Positions 36,945-46,032 of a stretch of DNA of 64,000 nt are shown piece by piece; the stretch's first letter is position 1; each line of letters opens with the position of its first letter. The notes beneath the pieces are model-generated. The model was not told where the DNA came from and did no database searches. It saw only the letters and a list, made by a program, of their open reading frames with translations. This DNA comes from Cellulomonas flavigena DSM 20109 (GTDB lineage: Bacteria; Actinomycetota; Actinomycetes; Actinomycetales; Cellulomonadaceae), in assembly GCF_000092865.1 (NCBI RefSeq), contig NC_014151.1:1-64000 (forward strand), read 5' to 3'. Both the position numbers and the translations under genes were made by a program.

Positions 36945-38582
36945 CTACCCGCGGTACGGGCGGCGCCGGCCTTTCGTCCAGGTGTGGCGGTCCATCGGTT
37001 CGTCGGACGGCTCTTCGCCGAGCTTCACCTGCCACGGGTCGGGCTGGTGCCGGGCGAGGTGCCAGCCGCGGAGCCGTTCGATGTTGTGCGCGGCGAGCGT
37101 CACCGCCATCAGGAGGGTGGTCGCGACGAGACCGGCGACGCGGAAGTACCCGCGGTTGACGTTGCGGACCTGGTAGCGCAGCTGGGCGTTGAGTCCCTCG
37201 ATCAGGCTGCGGCGGTTGAACGACAGCGCCCACCGCGTGGACTGCCAGGGCAACGGCTGCCGGTCGCGCTCGAGGTCGGTGTCGCGCACGGTGACGGTCT
37301 TGCCGCATGCGCAGTTCCCGCCGCGCAGGCACTGGGCGGTCGGAAGGTGGCGTCCCAGGCGCATCGAGGCCGGCGTGTTCGGGCAGCGCAGGTGCCCGGC
37401 GAGGGCCGGACCCTTCCACCGCTGGCTGCCGAGCTCGTCGCGACGACGCGCCAGCGCGGTGAACCGGTAGGCCTCGCGCTTGTCGAACAGCTCGCGGGCG
37501 CGTGCCTTCTGAGTGGCGGTGTCGCCGATCTTCGGAGGCTCGAGCTGCCTCAGGGGATCCGGTAGCGCGTCGGAGTACAAAGCGCCGTCGATCCACAGTG
37601 ACCCGGTGATCGGACCGGGGCGAACGCCGCGCTGGGTGGAGTGCAGGTCCATCGTCACTGCGATCCCACGCTCCCGTAGTGGGCGTGCGAGCTTCTCCGC
37701 ACGGGAGGTGGTGTAGCCGCGGTCGAGCAGGACCTCCTTGACGTGCCGCAACGCGTCGAGGATCCCGAGGGCTGCTCCTGCTCTGTCCTTGACCCCGGGG
37801 CGCATGGCCAGGCCGGCGGCCAGCTGGGGCAGCGGTTCACCTGCGGGCTCGGGTGCGTAGGTCGCGATGTGCGCCTCGTACCCGAAGTACAGCTCGTTTG
37901 GCCGACGGTCGGTCCCGGTGCGCTTGGCCCACCGTGCATCGGGGTCAGCGGCCGGCCGATCGCCAGCGTCGGTCCCGGTGTTCGCGGTGCGAGCCCTGTA
38001 AGCGGACTCGACGTCGGTCCCGTCGATCGCCACGACGCTCGGCGGCGTCCACGTGGACGGAATGCTGGCCTGGACCAGTCCGGTGGCGACCTCGTCGAGG
38101 CTCGCCGGCGCGAAGGGGCAGCCCTCGGGGCACTCGTCGACCTCGCCGGTCTCCGGGTCCGCGGTCAGCTCGTGGTCGTGGGGGACCAAGAAGCCCACGC
38201 CCAAGGCGTCCTCCAGGGCGTGGAACCCGGACAGGATGGGCCGGTACCGGATCACGGTCCTTGGCGGGAAGCCCAGCGCGAACCTGTCGCTGGGCGACGC
38301 TGACAGCAGGGTGCGGGTGACCCCCGCGAGGGTGAACGCCGTCGGGCTACTCAGAGCATGCAGGAATATCCCTGCGGCGATGGCGTCCAGCGGGTAGGCG
38401 CGGTGGCGGCCGACATTGTGCGTCCGAGCCGTGACGAGCCGGGAGACGACGTCGCTCTCGGCCCAGGCTCGAGCGCGTCGGACCTTCTGCGCGGAGGTGA
38501 GCGGCGGCGGCTTGTAGATGATGCGGCTGAGGCCGGTGGACGACATCAAGGGCCGGGACTGCCCGGCGCGGCGCGCCTTCAT
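36945..38582 (-). CDS. DDE transposase-like protein
   Basis: A 545-residue protein with a transposase DDE fold. The first Asp is in PPSVVAIDGTDVESAY, the second in VLLDRGYTTSRAEKLA, and the Glu in RRSLIEGLNAQLRYQ. A Cys cluster (CLRGGNCACGK) suggests a zinc-binding insertion. The N terminus is basic. ATG 38582 overlaps the stop of the recombinase-like gene (ATGA), so both are made from one message. No short inverted repeats typical of an IS were seen around it, so it probably acts as part of the island's own mobility module. Confidence 0.82.
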   Translation of the reverse strand: MKARRAGQSRPLMSSTGLSRIIYKPPPLTSAQKVRRARAWAESDVVSRLVTARTHNVGRHRAYPLDAIAAGIFLHALSSPTAFTLAGVTRTLLSASPSDRFALGFPPRTVIRYRPILSGFHALEDALGVGFLVPHDHELTADPETGEVDECPEGCPFAPASLDEVATGLVQASIPSTWTPPSVVAIDGTDVESAYRARTANTGTDAGDRPAADPDARWAKRTGTDRRPNELYFGYEAHIATYAPEPAGEPLPQLAAGLAMRPGVKDRAGAALGILDALRHVKEVLLDRGYTTSRAEKLARPLRERGIAVTMDLHSTQRGVRPGPITGSLWIDGALYSDALPDPLRQLEPPKIGDTATQKARARELFDKREAYRFTALARRRDELGSQRWKGPALAGHLRCPNTPASMRLGRHLPTAQCLRGGNCACGKTVTVRDTDLERDRQPLPWQSTRWALSFNRRSLIEGLNAQLRYQVRNVNRGYFRVAGLVATTLLMAVTLAAHNIERLRGWHLARHQPDPWQVKLGEEPSDEPMDRHTWTKGRRRPYRG

Positions 38583-39544
38583 CGCCGCACCATCGAGGCG
38601 AACACCTCGTGCTCGGGCAGCGGGGCCATGAACGGCATGACGTAGCCGAAGATCTTCGACGAGGTGACGCCGGCGAGCTGGGCGAGCGCGCCGAGGTGCA
38701 CGCCGTGCTCGAGGTGCTCCTTGACCCAGGTGACGCGCAGGCGGCTCAGGCGCAGCGGCGGGCAGTCGGGTGGGAGCTCGAGGTACTGCATGAGTCTGGA
38801 CAGGCGCGAGCGGTCCCAGTCCGCGGCGAAGAAGCTCAGCAGCAACGAGCCCGGGTCCTCCTCCCTGATGCGCTGCAGCGGGCCGTCGTGGGGCGGGCTG
38901 ATCGGGATGGTGCGGGCCAACTTGCCGGGCACGGTCAGGCAGAGGTGGCCGTGGCGCTCGACCAGGTTCTCGGTCGTGACGTGCCAGATCTCGCGCGGGT
39001 AGAGCCCGGCGCCGAGGCCCAGTGCGAGGAACGCCTGCATCCGACGCTGCTGCAGGGGCGTGCGCTGCTGGCTGGCGACCTCCAGGAGCCGGACCACTTC
39101 GGCCGCGGTGTAGGGGACGATCCGCTGGTTTGCGCGCAGCCGCTCCTCGGGCGGTTCCCATGGCGCCTTCGTCGTCACGGCTGCGCCGAAGCGGCGCAGG
39201 TCCGAGCGGCGTGTGGCTCGCGAGGGTTCGGCGAGGTGGGTGCAGCCGACCTGGATGTACCGGCTGACGACGTCCGGGGTGAAGATCTGCTCGCGGTCCA
39301 GCGGTAGGCCTTCGCGGTGCGCCCACACGAGGAACTGCGACAGCGTCCGCATCGTCTCGACGGCCCTGCGGTCATCGGCGGGGTGCACCTCGACGGCCAC
39401 GGCGCGTGTGAACGCGGCGACCGGTGCCCAGTCCTCGGGGCGCAGCGCCTTGGGGATGTAGCCGGCCACGGCCTGCTCAGGGGTGAGCGGTCCGGCGGCG
39501 TGTCGGTAGACGGAACGGGTTCTGGAATCTGAAGATGGGCGCAC
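38579..39544 (-). CDS. Tyrosine-recombinase-like protein with altered catalytic residues
   Basis: A 321-residue protein that follows the plan of phage-type integrases: N-terminal helical core-binding domain (about 25-125) and a C-terminal domain with GLGAGLYPREI, LRLSRLRVTWVKEHLEHG and a terminal Tyr (IFGYV). In the usual boxes (TGLRxxE, HxLRH, LGH, Y), the first Arg position reads Tyr, the HxLRH box reads SRLRV and the LGH box reads AGV; only the second Arg and the Tyr remain. It may be inactive or a distant branch. GTG 39544 follows GAGGAGC. It is co-transcribed with the DDE gene. Confidence 0.75.
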   Translation of the reverse strand: MRPSSDSRTRSVYRHAAGPLTPEQAVAGYIPKALRPEDWAPVAAFTRAVAVEVHPADDRRAVETMRTLSQFLVWAHREGLPLDREQIFTPDVVSRYIQVGCTHLAEPSRATRRSDLRRFGAAVTTKAPWEPPEERLRANQRIVPYTAAEVVRLLEVASQQRTPLQQRRMQAFLALGLGAGLYPREIWHVTTENLVERHGHLCLTVPGKLARTIPISPPHDGPLQRIREEDPGSLLLSFFAADWDRSRLSRLMQYLELPPDCPPLRLSRLRVTWVKEHLEHGVHLGALAQLAGVTSSKIFGYVMPFMAPLPEHEVFASMVRR

Positions 39545-39608
39545 GAAAGCTCCTCATGTCGTGTGACGGTCTTTCGATCAGCGGCTGCAACCGCTGTGAA
39601 GGCGATCG

Positions 39609-39630
39609 GGCCGGGATCCCACTCCCGGCC
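39609..39630. terminator. Hairpin in the leader of the recombinase-like gene
   Basis: An 8-bp stem (GGCCGGGA at 39609-39616; TCCCGGCC at 39623-39630) followed by TTT on the plus strand, 65 bases upstream of the recombinase-like gene. A smaller stem, CAGCGG/CCGCTG, lies at 39579-39596. It lies downstream of the RHH-like gene on the minus strand, so it could end or attenuate that transcript. Confidence 0.5.
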
Positions 39631-39669
39631 TTTCGCGTGTCAGAGGATCGGCGCCCTGCGCCGAGCGGC

Positions 39670-39903
39670 TCAGGCCATGGCGTCCCCGGCGGCGTCGGCG
39701 AGGGCGGCAGCCAGGAGGTCTGAGGCGACGGCGCTGACGGGACGCTCCGCGGCGCGGGCGCGCGCGAACAGCGGGCCGGCCACGGCGGCGGGCATGCGGA
39801 TCTCCACCCGCACGAGCTCATGGGGCTTCAGGTCACGGGAGCGCGACGGCGGTCGGCCGGATCGGGCCGGGGCTACGTGGACTGCGATGCCTGGATCGTT
39901 CAT
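39670..39903 (-). CDS. Small RHH/CopG-like DNA-binding protein
   Basis: A 77-residue protein with a Pro/Arg-rich, probably flexible N terminus, and a C-terminal VRVEIRMPAAVAGPLFARAR plus helix that fits the strand-helix-helix pattern of ribbon-helix-helix proteins. ATG 39903 is the only good start. It is upstream of the recombinase-like gene on the same strand, so it may regulate the mobility module or act as an accessory factor. The family assignment is by pattern and not certain. Confidence 0.6.
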   Translation of the reverse strand: MNDPGIAVHVAPARSGRPPSRSRDLKPHELVRVEIRMPAAVAGPLFARARAAERPVSAVASDLLAAALADAAGDAMA

Positions 39904-40079
39904 GTCACCTACTTCTGATGTCGGCCTGGCCTGTGTGCGAGGTACTGCTTAAGCCCTGGTCAGGGGTCGCACGGCTGGTCAGACCGTCAGAAGTTCGGTG
40001 TGGAGCTCTGCAATCGGTGTGGAGCTATGTAGTTGTCCCTCCGCGCCACAGGCAGATCGCCCAAGAAGTGACTCGGCTT

Positions 40080-40765
40080 GCCGCACCGCGGTACGGGGCC
40101 GTGCTGGCACGCTAGCGCGCAGCGCAGGCGCCATGAGGGCGCCACGCCGCGGATGGTGGCCGAGTTGCACGCCGTTCATGACGCTGGTGCCCGAAGAGGG
40201 GACGTGAGTGTCGAGGAAGACCTTGGCGCACCTGCGGTCGATGAGCACAGAGGCCGTGACGGCAGATGCGGTGCCTACCCAGAGCGGGACCGCGACCCGC
40301 ATCACCGCCCCCTGGCACTGCGTGGTGACCGTCAAGGGCAACCAGCCCTACCTCTTGGCCCCTAATCCGTGAGACATCCAGTGCTCACGTATGTGACGGC
40401 GGCGAGTGCGGTGCAACTATCCAGGTCGCCCGGTCTCGCTGCACCCAGGCTGCACTGACCCAAGTCGCGTCCTGGATCCAGGGTCTCAAACCGGGCATCG
40501 ACAATGAACGTCACTGGGTCCGCGACGTCCTCCACGGACGACGACCGCTGGCCATGCCCACCGGCAGCGCGCCACCTGTCATGGCCACGCCTCGCTCGAC
40601 GGCGATCAACCTTCGACGCCTGAGCGGGCCATCCGATTTGGCCTGGGCCACCCGGCATCACGCTCGCGACGTCAACAGACCGGCCGAACCGCTCATGACC
40701 TGGTGTGAACCCGACCTTGTCGGGCCGCTGGCGGGTCAGGGCTCAGTTGCCGCGCCCCTTCCGGC
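40080..40765 (+). pseudogene. Decayed ISAs1-family transposase
   Basis: Fragments in three frames follow the order of an ISAs1-type transposase. TPRMVAELHAVHDA is in the frame starting 40078. VTADAVPTQSGTA and CVVTVKGNQPYLLAPNP (then TGA) are in the frame of 40256. ERHWVRDVLHGRRP, GSAPPVMATPRSTAINLRRL and RHHARDVNRPAEPL are in the frame of 40452. Intact relatives read VTADALHTQ, VKGNQP, HW..DV.F.ED, and APR.MATLRNLAI. Stops and frameshifts make it non-functional. It marks the left edge of the cargo. A 13-bp direct repeat (39995-40007 and 40014-40026) lies before it. Confidence 0.75.
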
Positions 40766-40813
40766 CGAGGCCCGGGTCCACTAGCGTCTGTATCAGTCAG
40801 CCTCCGATCGTCG

Positions 40814-41566
40814 ATGCCAGGGGTGTGGATGGAGCTGTCCGATTGCCACGGCTACGAGGTGACCGACGCCGACTTGGCCTTTCTCGGCCTGACGAAAGAA
40901 GATGTCGCACGGGCACTCTCGCGTATCAGACCACTTGGCACAGATGAAGCTGCCTTCAACTACTTTGTCGAGAGCCTCACGCTCGCGCTCGAGGCGGCTG
41001 GATTAGCCGACTGCGATGTCCGACTTCAGGGCAGCAGCGCCCACTTCTTCTCCGGGTCCCACAAGCCGACCGTCTGGCAGTACGCCGAGATATTCGAACT
41101 CTTCCGGTCGCTTCGCGGACGTCTTCCAAAAGCATTCGAAATGCGCAAGATCAACGAGACGATAGATAGGCTATGGCCCCGTCAGGAAGCCAAACCCCGG
41201 GTACGAATGTTTGACCTCGTTTATCGTTTGGGCATCGACGCGCAGCCGAGCGATATCGATGTACAACTCTCCTCCGCCATGCTCTACGAGCGTGCACGCT
41301 CGTTGATCTTGGGTCACGGATTGGTCGCCGAGAAGTTGCATGTTGAGTCTCTTCAATACGGGTTTGTTCGCAAGGATATTATTCGTGAAGTGGCGCCGGT
41401 GCTGGATTTTTGGGCCGACGAGCAGAGCGCAATCCTTGGGCGCAGAGTGAGTGTTGCGGTATTCAATGCAGAGGGCCCGCCTGACAGCGGCAACCCTCTG
41501 CTCTCGTCGCACTTTCAGGACCGAGATTGGGTTCTCAAGATGGAGGTGGCGACCTCCGATGTCTAG
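40814..41566 (+). CDS. Nucleotidyltransferase-like protein
   Basis: A 250-residue protein (start ATG 40814, or 40829 which follows AGGGG). It shows parts of a nucleotidyltransferase active site: a Gly-Ser ([13 protein letters not shown], about residue 75), then after a long insertion [11 protein letters not shown] with the Asp-x-Asp pair (about residue 145). This order fits minimal or CD-NTase-like enzymes, but the insertion is unusual and I cannot name the family. Its G+C content is clearly lower than the chromosome. Its last eight bases overlap the start of the PNPase fusion gene, so the two are coupled. Confidence 0.7.
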   Translation: MPGVWMELSDCHGYEVTDADLAFLGLTKEDVARALSRIRPLGTDEAAFNYFVESLTLALEAAGLADCDVRLQGSSAHFFSGSHKPTVWQYAEIFELFRSLRGRLPKAFEMRKINETIDRLWPRQEAKPRVRMFDLVYRLGIDAQPSDIDVQLSSAMLYERARSLILGHGLVAEKLHVESLQYGFVRKDIIREVAPVLDFWADEQSAILGRRVSVAVFNAEGPPDSGNPLLSSHFQDRDWVLKMEVATSDV

Positions 41567-44126
41567 TGACAGCACTGAAGTCCGGCGGCACTGGTATGAG
41601 CTCTTGAATGGAACCGATAAGGATCTTGCGCTAGGTCTCTTGATCGACTCTCTCGGAATGGTCCGAGTTGGCCTCGGTCGTGCGCTCGAGCCCACGCTGG
41701 CGGTCCGGCGACTGCTCGACACCGAGGGGAGCACTGCTGGCCTACTAAGGATGACGCGCGCCGACCTATTCGCAGGATCACGGATAGAACTCCTCTCGAC
41801 GGGCCCATCGCAGGTCTCTGAGGCCGAGTCCGAAAGAATTCGCGAAGAAGTCGCCCAAGCATTGCGTGCGCACGTCCCAGTCCAGTTCGCCGAGGCCACG
41901 ATCGACAACGGTCGCTTCGGCACCCGCACCGTCCGCTTCGAGACGGGCCGCCTGGCCAAGCAGGCCGCAGGGTCGGCCGTCGCCTACCTCGACGACGACA
42001 CCATGCTGCTGTCGGCCACGACGGCCGGTAAGCACCCCCGTGAGGCGTTCGACTTCTTCCCCCTGACGGTCGACGTCGAGGAGCGGCAGTACGCCGCCGG
42101 CAAGATCCCCGGCGCGTTCTTCCGCCGCGAGGGCCGCCCCTCGACCGACGCGATCCTCGCCTGCCGCCTGATCGACCGCCCGCTGCGCCCCCTGTTCGTC
42201 AAGGGCCTGCGCAACGAGGTCCAGGTCGTCGTGACGGTGCTGTCGATCAACCCCGACGACGCGTACGACGTGCTCGCCATCAACGCCGCGTCGATCTCGA
42301 CACAGCTGTCCGGCCTGCCGTTCTCCGGCCCGGTGGCCGCGACGCGTCTCGCGCTCGTCGACGGCCAGTGGGTCGCGTTCCCGCGCTACTCCGAGCGCGA
42401 GCGCTCGACGTTCGACATCGTCGTGGCCGGCCGCGTGGTCGGGGATGACGTCGCGATCGCCATGATCGAGGCCGACGCCCCCGAGAACGCCTGGAACCTC
42501 ATCCACGGCGGCGGCGGCACCGCGCCGACCGAGGAGGTCGTGGCGCAGGGCCTCGAGGCGTCGAAGCCGTTCATCAAGGTCCTCGTCGAGGCGCAGCAGC
42601 AGCTCGCGGCCCAGGCCGCGAAGGAGACGCAGACCTTCCCGACGTTCCCGGACTACCAGCCCGACGCGTTCGCCGCCGTCGAGCAGGCCGCGTCCGAGCG
42701 CCTGTCCGCCGCGCTGCAGATCGCCGGCAAGCAGGAGCGCGAGAACCGCCTGGACGAGATCAAGGGCGAGGTCGCCGGCGAGCTCGCGGCGCAGTTCGAG
42801 GGCCGCGAGAAGGAGATCTCCGCCGCGTACCGCTCGCTGCAGAAGCAGCTCATCCGCCAGCGGATCCTCACGGACGGCTTCCGGATCGACGGTCGCGGCC
42901 TGCGTGACATCCGGACGCTCTCGGCCGAGGTCGAGGTGCTGCCCCGCACGCACGGCTCGGCGCTGTTCGAGCGCGGTGAGACGCAGATCCTCGGCGTCAC
43001 GACGCTGAACATGCTGCGGATGGAGCAGCAGATCGACTCGCTGTCGCCCGAGACGCGCAAGCGGTACATGCACCACTACAACTTCCCGCCCTACTCGACC
43101 GGTGAGACCGGCCGCGTCGGGTCGCCGAAGCGCCGCGAGATCGGCCACGGTGCGCTCGCCGAGCGGGCGATCGTGCCCGTGCTGCCCGCGCGCGAGGAGT
43201 TCCCGTACGCGATCCGGCAGGTCTCCGAGGCGCTGGGCTCCAACGGCTCGACGTCCATGGGCTCCGTCTGCGCCGCGACGCTGTCGCTGCTCAACGCCGG
43301 TGTCCCGCTGCGCGCGCCCGTCGCGGGCATCGCGATGGGCCTGGTGTCCGACACGGTCGACGGTGAGACCCGCTACGCGGCCCTCACCGACATCCTGGGC
43401 GCCGAGGACGCGTTCGGCGACATGGACTTCAAGGTCGCCGGCACGCGCGAGTTCGTCACCGCGATCCAGCTCGACACCAAGCTCGACGGCATCCCCGCCT
43501 CGGTCCTGGCCGGCGCGCTGACGCAGGCCAAGGAGGCGCGCCTGGCGATCCTCGACGTCATCGCCGAGGCGATCGACGTCCCGGACGAGATGAGCCCGTT
43601 CGCCCCGCGCGTCATCTCGGTGAAGGTCCCGGTCGACAAGATCGGCGAGGTCATCGGCCCGAAGGGCAAGATGATCAACCAGATCCAGGAGGAGACCGGC
43701 GCCGACATCTCCATCGAGGACGACGGCACGGTCTACATCGGCGCCACCGACGGACCGTCGGCGGAGGCCGCGCGGGCCGCGATCAACGCGATCGCGAACC
43801 CGCACATGCCCGAGATCGGCGAGCGCTTCGTCGGCACCGTCGTCAAGACGACGACGTTCGGCGCGTTCATCTCGCTGTCCCCGGGCAAGGACGGTCTGCT
43901 GCACATCTCGCAGATCCGCAAGCTCGTCGGCGGCAAGCGCGTCGAGAACGTCGAGGACGTCCTGGCCGTCGGCCAGAAGGTCCAGGTCGAGATCGGCGAG
44001 ATCGACCCGCGCGGCAAGCTGTCGCTGCACGCGGTCCTCGACGAGGCGCAGACCGAGGGCGACCCGGCCGACCCGCCGGCGGGCGTAGAGGTCGCGACCG
44101 CTACGGCATACCGAATTAACTGGTGA
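41559..44126 (+). CDS. Polynucleotide phosphorylase with foreign N-terminal domain (chimeric)
   Basis: An 855-residue product from ATG 41559. Residues 1-108 are an unknown helical domain of island composition ([20 protein letters not shown]). From Gln109 ([20 protein letters not shown]) the sequence is PNPase: two RNase PH domains, an alpha-helical middle, KH ([20 protein letters not shown], about 690-750) and S1 ([19 protein letters not shown], about 752-825). PNPase degrades RNA 3' to 5' using phosphate. The normal PNPase start (about six residues) is missing, and the last 12 residues ([13 protein letters not shown]) are also foreign. The PNPase part has chromosomal G+C and the flanks do not. 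No rpsO lies upstream as at a normal pnp locus. Confidence 0.88.
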   Translation: MSSDSTEVRRHWYELLNGTDKDLALGLLIDSLGMVRVGLGRALEPTLAVRRLLDTEGSTAGLLRMTRADLFAGSRIELLSTGPSQVSEAESERIREEVAQALRAHVPVQFAEATIDNGRFGTRTVRFETGRLAKQAAGSAVAYLDDDTMLLSATTAGKHPREAFDFFPLTVDVEERQYAAGKIPGAFFRREGRPSTDAILACRLIDRPLRPLFVKGLRNEVQVVVTVLSINPDDAYDVLAINAASISTQLSGLPFSGPVAATRLALVDGQWVAFPRYSERERSTFDIVVAGRVVGDDVAIAMIEADAPENAWNLIHGGGGTAPTEEVVAQGLEASKPFIKVLVEAQQQLAAQAAKETQTFPTFPDYQPDAFAAVEQAASERLSAALQIAGKQERENRLDEIKGEVAGELAAQFEGREKEISAAYRSLQKQLIRQRILTDGFRIDGRGLRDIRTLSAEVEVLPRTHGSALFERGETQILGVTTLNMLRMEQQIDSLSPETRKRYMHHYNFPPYSTGETGRVGSPKRREIGHGALAERAIVPVLPAREEFPYAIRQVSEALGSNGSTSMGSVCAATLSLLNAGVPLRAPVAGIAMGLVSDTVDGETRYAALTDILGAEDAFGDMDFKVAGTREFVTAIQLDTKLDGIPASVLAGALTQAKEARLAILDVIAEAIDVPDEMSPFAPRVISVKVPVDKIGEVIGPKGKMINQIQEETGADISIEDDGTVYIGATDGPSAEAARAAINAIANPHMPEIGERFVGTVVKTTTFGAFISLSPGKDGLLHISQIRKLVGGKRVENVEDVLAVGQKVQVEIGEIDPRGKLSLHAVLDEAQTEGDPADPPAGVEVATATAYRINW

Positions 44127-44618
44127 GTATAGCGCCTGGGCAGGGCCGAGCCATCGTCGTAGTGAAGGCATCTCCACCTGCCACGCGGCCAAACCCGCCT
44201 GGATGGACAGATCTCTTGACCAGGGTGAGGCAAGAGACCTGAGTTGGGTCAAACGGCTTACCCTTTCACCGGGCTGGGACGTGGGGTCTGGATGCGGCGT
44301 CGATCGCCACCAGGAAGCGCGTGTCAGATCGCCCGATACGTGCGTCCGTTGCGCAGGCGCACCCGAGTGAAGCCGATGGAAGTAGCATTGAGGCGCGAGT
44401 ACAAAATACACCCGTCCAATACTGGCAAGCCCTTCCCGTGCATCACCTGCCGGTGCTATCGTCGGCGCAACGCCAACGGCGGCGGGGTGCCCTGTGTGCC
44501 AGGCCCAGTACGGCGATCCATCGCTGTTGCGGGCAGGGACCGCGACCCGCTTGGCGAGCTCAACGTGCGCGCCCTACAGCCCGGCGGAACAGCCCGGCGG
44601 AGTTGAACGGAGCACTAA
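44127..44618. other. Gene-free stretch after the PNPase fusion, with 13-bp tandem repeat
   Basis: These 492 bp carry no recognisable gene. A 13-bp sequence, ACAGCCCGGCGGA, is duplicated in tandem at 44576-44588 and 44589-44601, just before the DUF43-like gene. The reading frames here are short and of mixed composition; the stretch may be decayed sequence plus the promoter of the next operon. Confidence 0.5.
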
Positions 44619-45458
44619 ATGAACGGTCAGCCAGACATCGACCTAAAGGCGGCAGTAAACGCCATCTCGGACGTAATAATGAACCGTCCCCGTCCCCTGC
44701 GGGAGTTTGATCAGATCCACATGAAGGCTGGCGACATGGTCATGCAAGCCGAGCATGTCGCCCGTTGGGCTGACGCCAAGTACCTCGTCTTTGTAGGCGA
44801 CGGCGACGCAATCAGCGTCTGTGTTGCTTACCTCCAATCGCGCGGCATCCTGCCTTACGGACCGGCGAGGATCCTGGTGCTCGACTTCGACGAGCGTGTC
44901 GTGAGCGCCGTAAACCGGTTTGCCGATAAAGAGCGCATACCTAGCCTGGAGGGGCAGCTATACAACTGCCTAGACGACCTTCCTGAACTTAGCGGGTTCG
45001 ACTCCTTCTACACCAACCCGCCTTGGGGGGCGAGCAATGGAGGGGCCAGCGTCAAGCTCTTCGCCTACAGGGGAATGGAGGCCGTCAAATTCAGTGGGGA
45101 GGGCCTGGTTGTGATCGCGGACGACGACGCTCTGCCATGGGCCCAGGGCGTGCTGCATAGCACGCAAGCGTTTGCGGCAAGCCACGGGTTCTACGTCAAG
45201 CGCATGACACCACGGCTGCACTCGTACCACCTAGATGACGCGCCGGACCTGCTCTCGTGCAACCTACTGCTCCGGTCGCTCCCGGCTGACATGGCACCGA
45301 AGGTCCACGAACTGCGCGTGGATGAGGAACTACTCAAGAACTTCTACGGCGCAGACAAATCCCCTCGGGTACGCTTCGTACGTGAGCGTAAGCGTCTCGA
45401 CTACGGGATGGCGCACGACGACGAGTACGAATTGGAGTTGCTCGATGGTGGAGAATGA
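44619..45458 (+). CDS. DUF43/BpsA_C-like methyltransferase-fold protein
   Basis: A 279-residue protein with a Rossmann-like fold: VFVGDGDAISVCVAYL (motif I region), ILVLDFDERVVSAVNRF (acidic end of strand 2) and FDSFYTNPPWGASNGG (NPPW motif IV). The order agrees with the DUF43 / branched-chain polyamine synthase C-terminal family, whose known members transfer aminopropyl groups; NPPW is also typical of N-methyltransferases. The true substrate is unknown. Low G+C. ATG 44619 follows GGAG. The end overlaps the next gene by 14 bases. Confidence 0.75.
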   Translation: MNGQPDIDLKAAVNAISDVIMNRPRPLREFDQIHMKAGDMVMQAEHVARWADAKYLVFVGDGDAISVCVAYLQSRGILPYGPARILVLDFDERVVSAVNRFADKERIPSLEGQLYNCLDDLPELSGFDSFYTNPPWGASNGGASVKLFAYRGMEAVKFSGEGLVVIADDDALPWAQGVLHSTQAFAASHGFYVKRMTPRLHSYHLDDAPDLLSCNLLLRSLPADMAPKVHELRVDEELLKNFYGADKSPRVRFVRERKRLDYGMAHDDEYELELLDGGE

Positions 45459-46026
45459 GCCCTGGGAGGAGTTTGCACCTCCTGGCACAGGCATATTGTT
45501 TATGAAGGTCGGAACTCACGCGAACGAGCAGTTGGAAGAAATTATTGAGCGTAAGCAGCGCGAGATAGACCAGGCGGGGTTCGCGCTCTGGGGCTATGGC
45601 GGGAGTACGTGCCATCCGAGCCGGATGGTGCAGCCGTTCGCGGAGCAGGTCCAGCGACGCGGGGCGAAACTCGTCCTTGCTATGCAGCCTATGGAGTCCA
45701 AACATTTCGCTGACCCCGTACGTGCCCGCCAATATTCCGCGGATGGTCTAGCCTGGGAAGATATTCCGAGCGCCGTCAACGCGCTCGGATCGCGGCACGC
45801 GCTTTGGATCGAGAACCTGGAGCCTGTGCACCTTTCACTTCCTCTCGCGCAGACACGGGTGGGGTATGGGCCAAGCGCGGGACGGCCAGGGGAGAAGTAC
45901 ATCCGAGGCCGTGTAGATAAGGCGTGTCTAGAGTTCGAGCCGGGTCAGCTTCAGGAGGACGGGCGAGTCACCACTATCGGACTCGTAGCGGACGTAGTGG
46001 CGCCGTACGCCGTGTTCCTGCGATAG
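45445..46026 (+). CDS. Unknown protein, partner of the DUF43-like gene
   Basis: A 193-residue soluble protein that I cannot assign. Conserved-looking segments are KVGTHANEQLEEIIERKQRE, GFALWGYGGSTCHPSRMVQP and LVLAMQPMESKHFADPVRA. The central His/Cys-containing loop (STCHP) and the acidic C terminus suggest a compact enzyme or sensor rather than a DNA-binding protein. It overlaps the DUF43-like gene by 14 bases, so the two are expressed together and probably act together. Low G+C like its neighbour. Confidence 0.7.
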   Translation: MVENEPWEEFAPPGTGILFMKVGTHANEQLEEIIERKQREIDQAGFALWGYGGSTCHPSRMVQPFAEQVQRRGAKLVLAMQPMESKHFADPVRARQYSADGLAWEDIPSAVNALGSRHALWIENLEPVHLSLPLAQTRVGYGPSAGRPGEKYIRGRVDKACLEFEPGQLQEDGRVTTIGLVADVVAPYAVFLR

Positions 46027-46032
46027 CCCCGG

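Noticed and set aside
40362..40661. 99-codon minus frame
   Set aside because: It is antisense to the ISAs1 transposase fragments, which give a better explanation.
41778..44411. 877-codon minus-strand frame across the PNPase region
   Set aside because: Antisense to an unmistakable PNPase; composition is that of a shadow frame.
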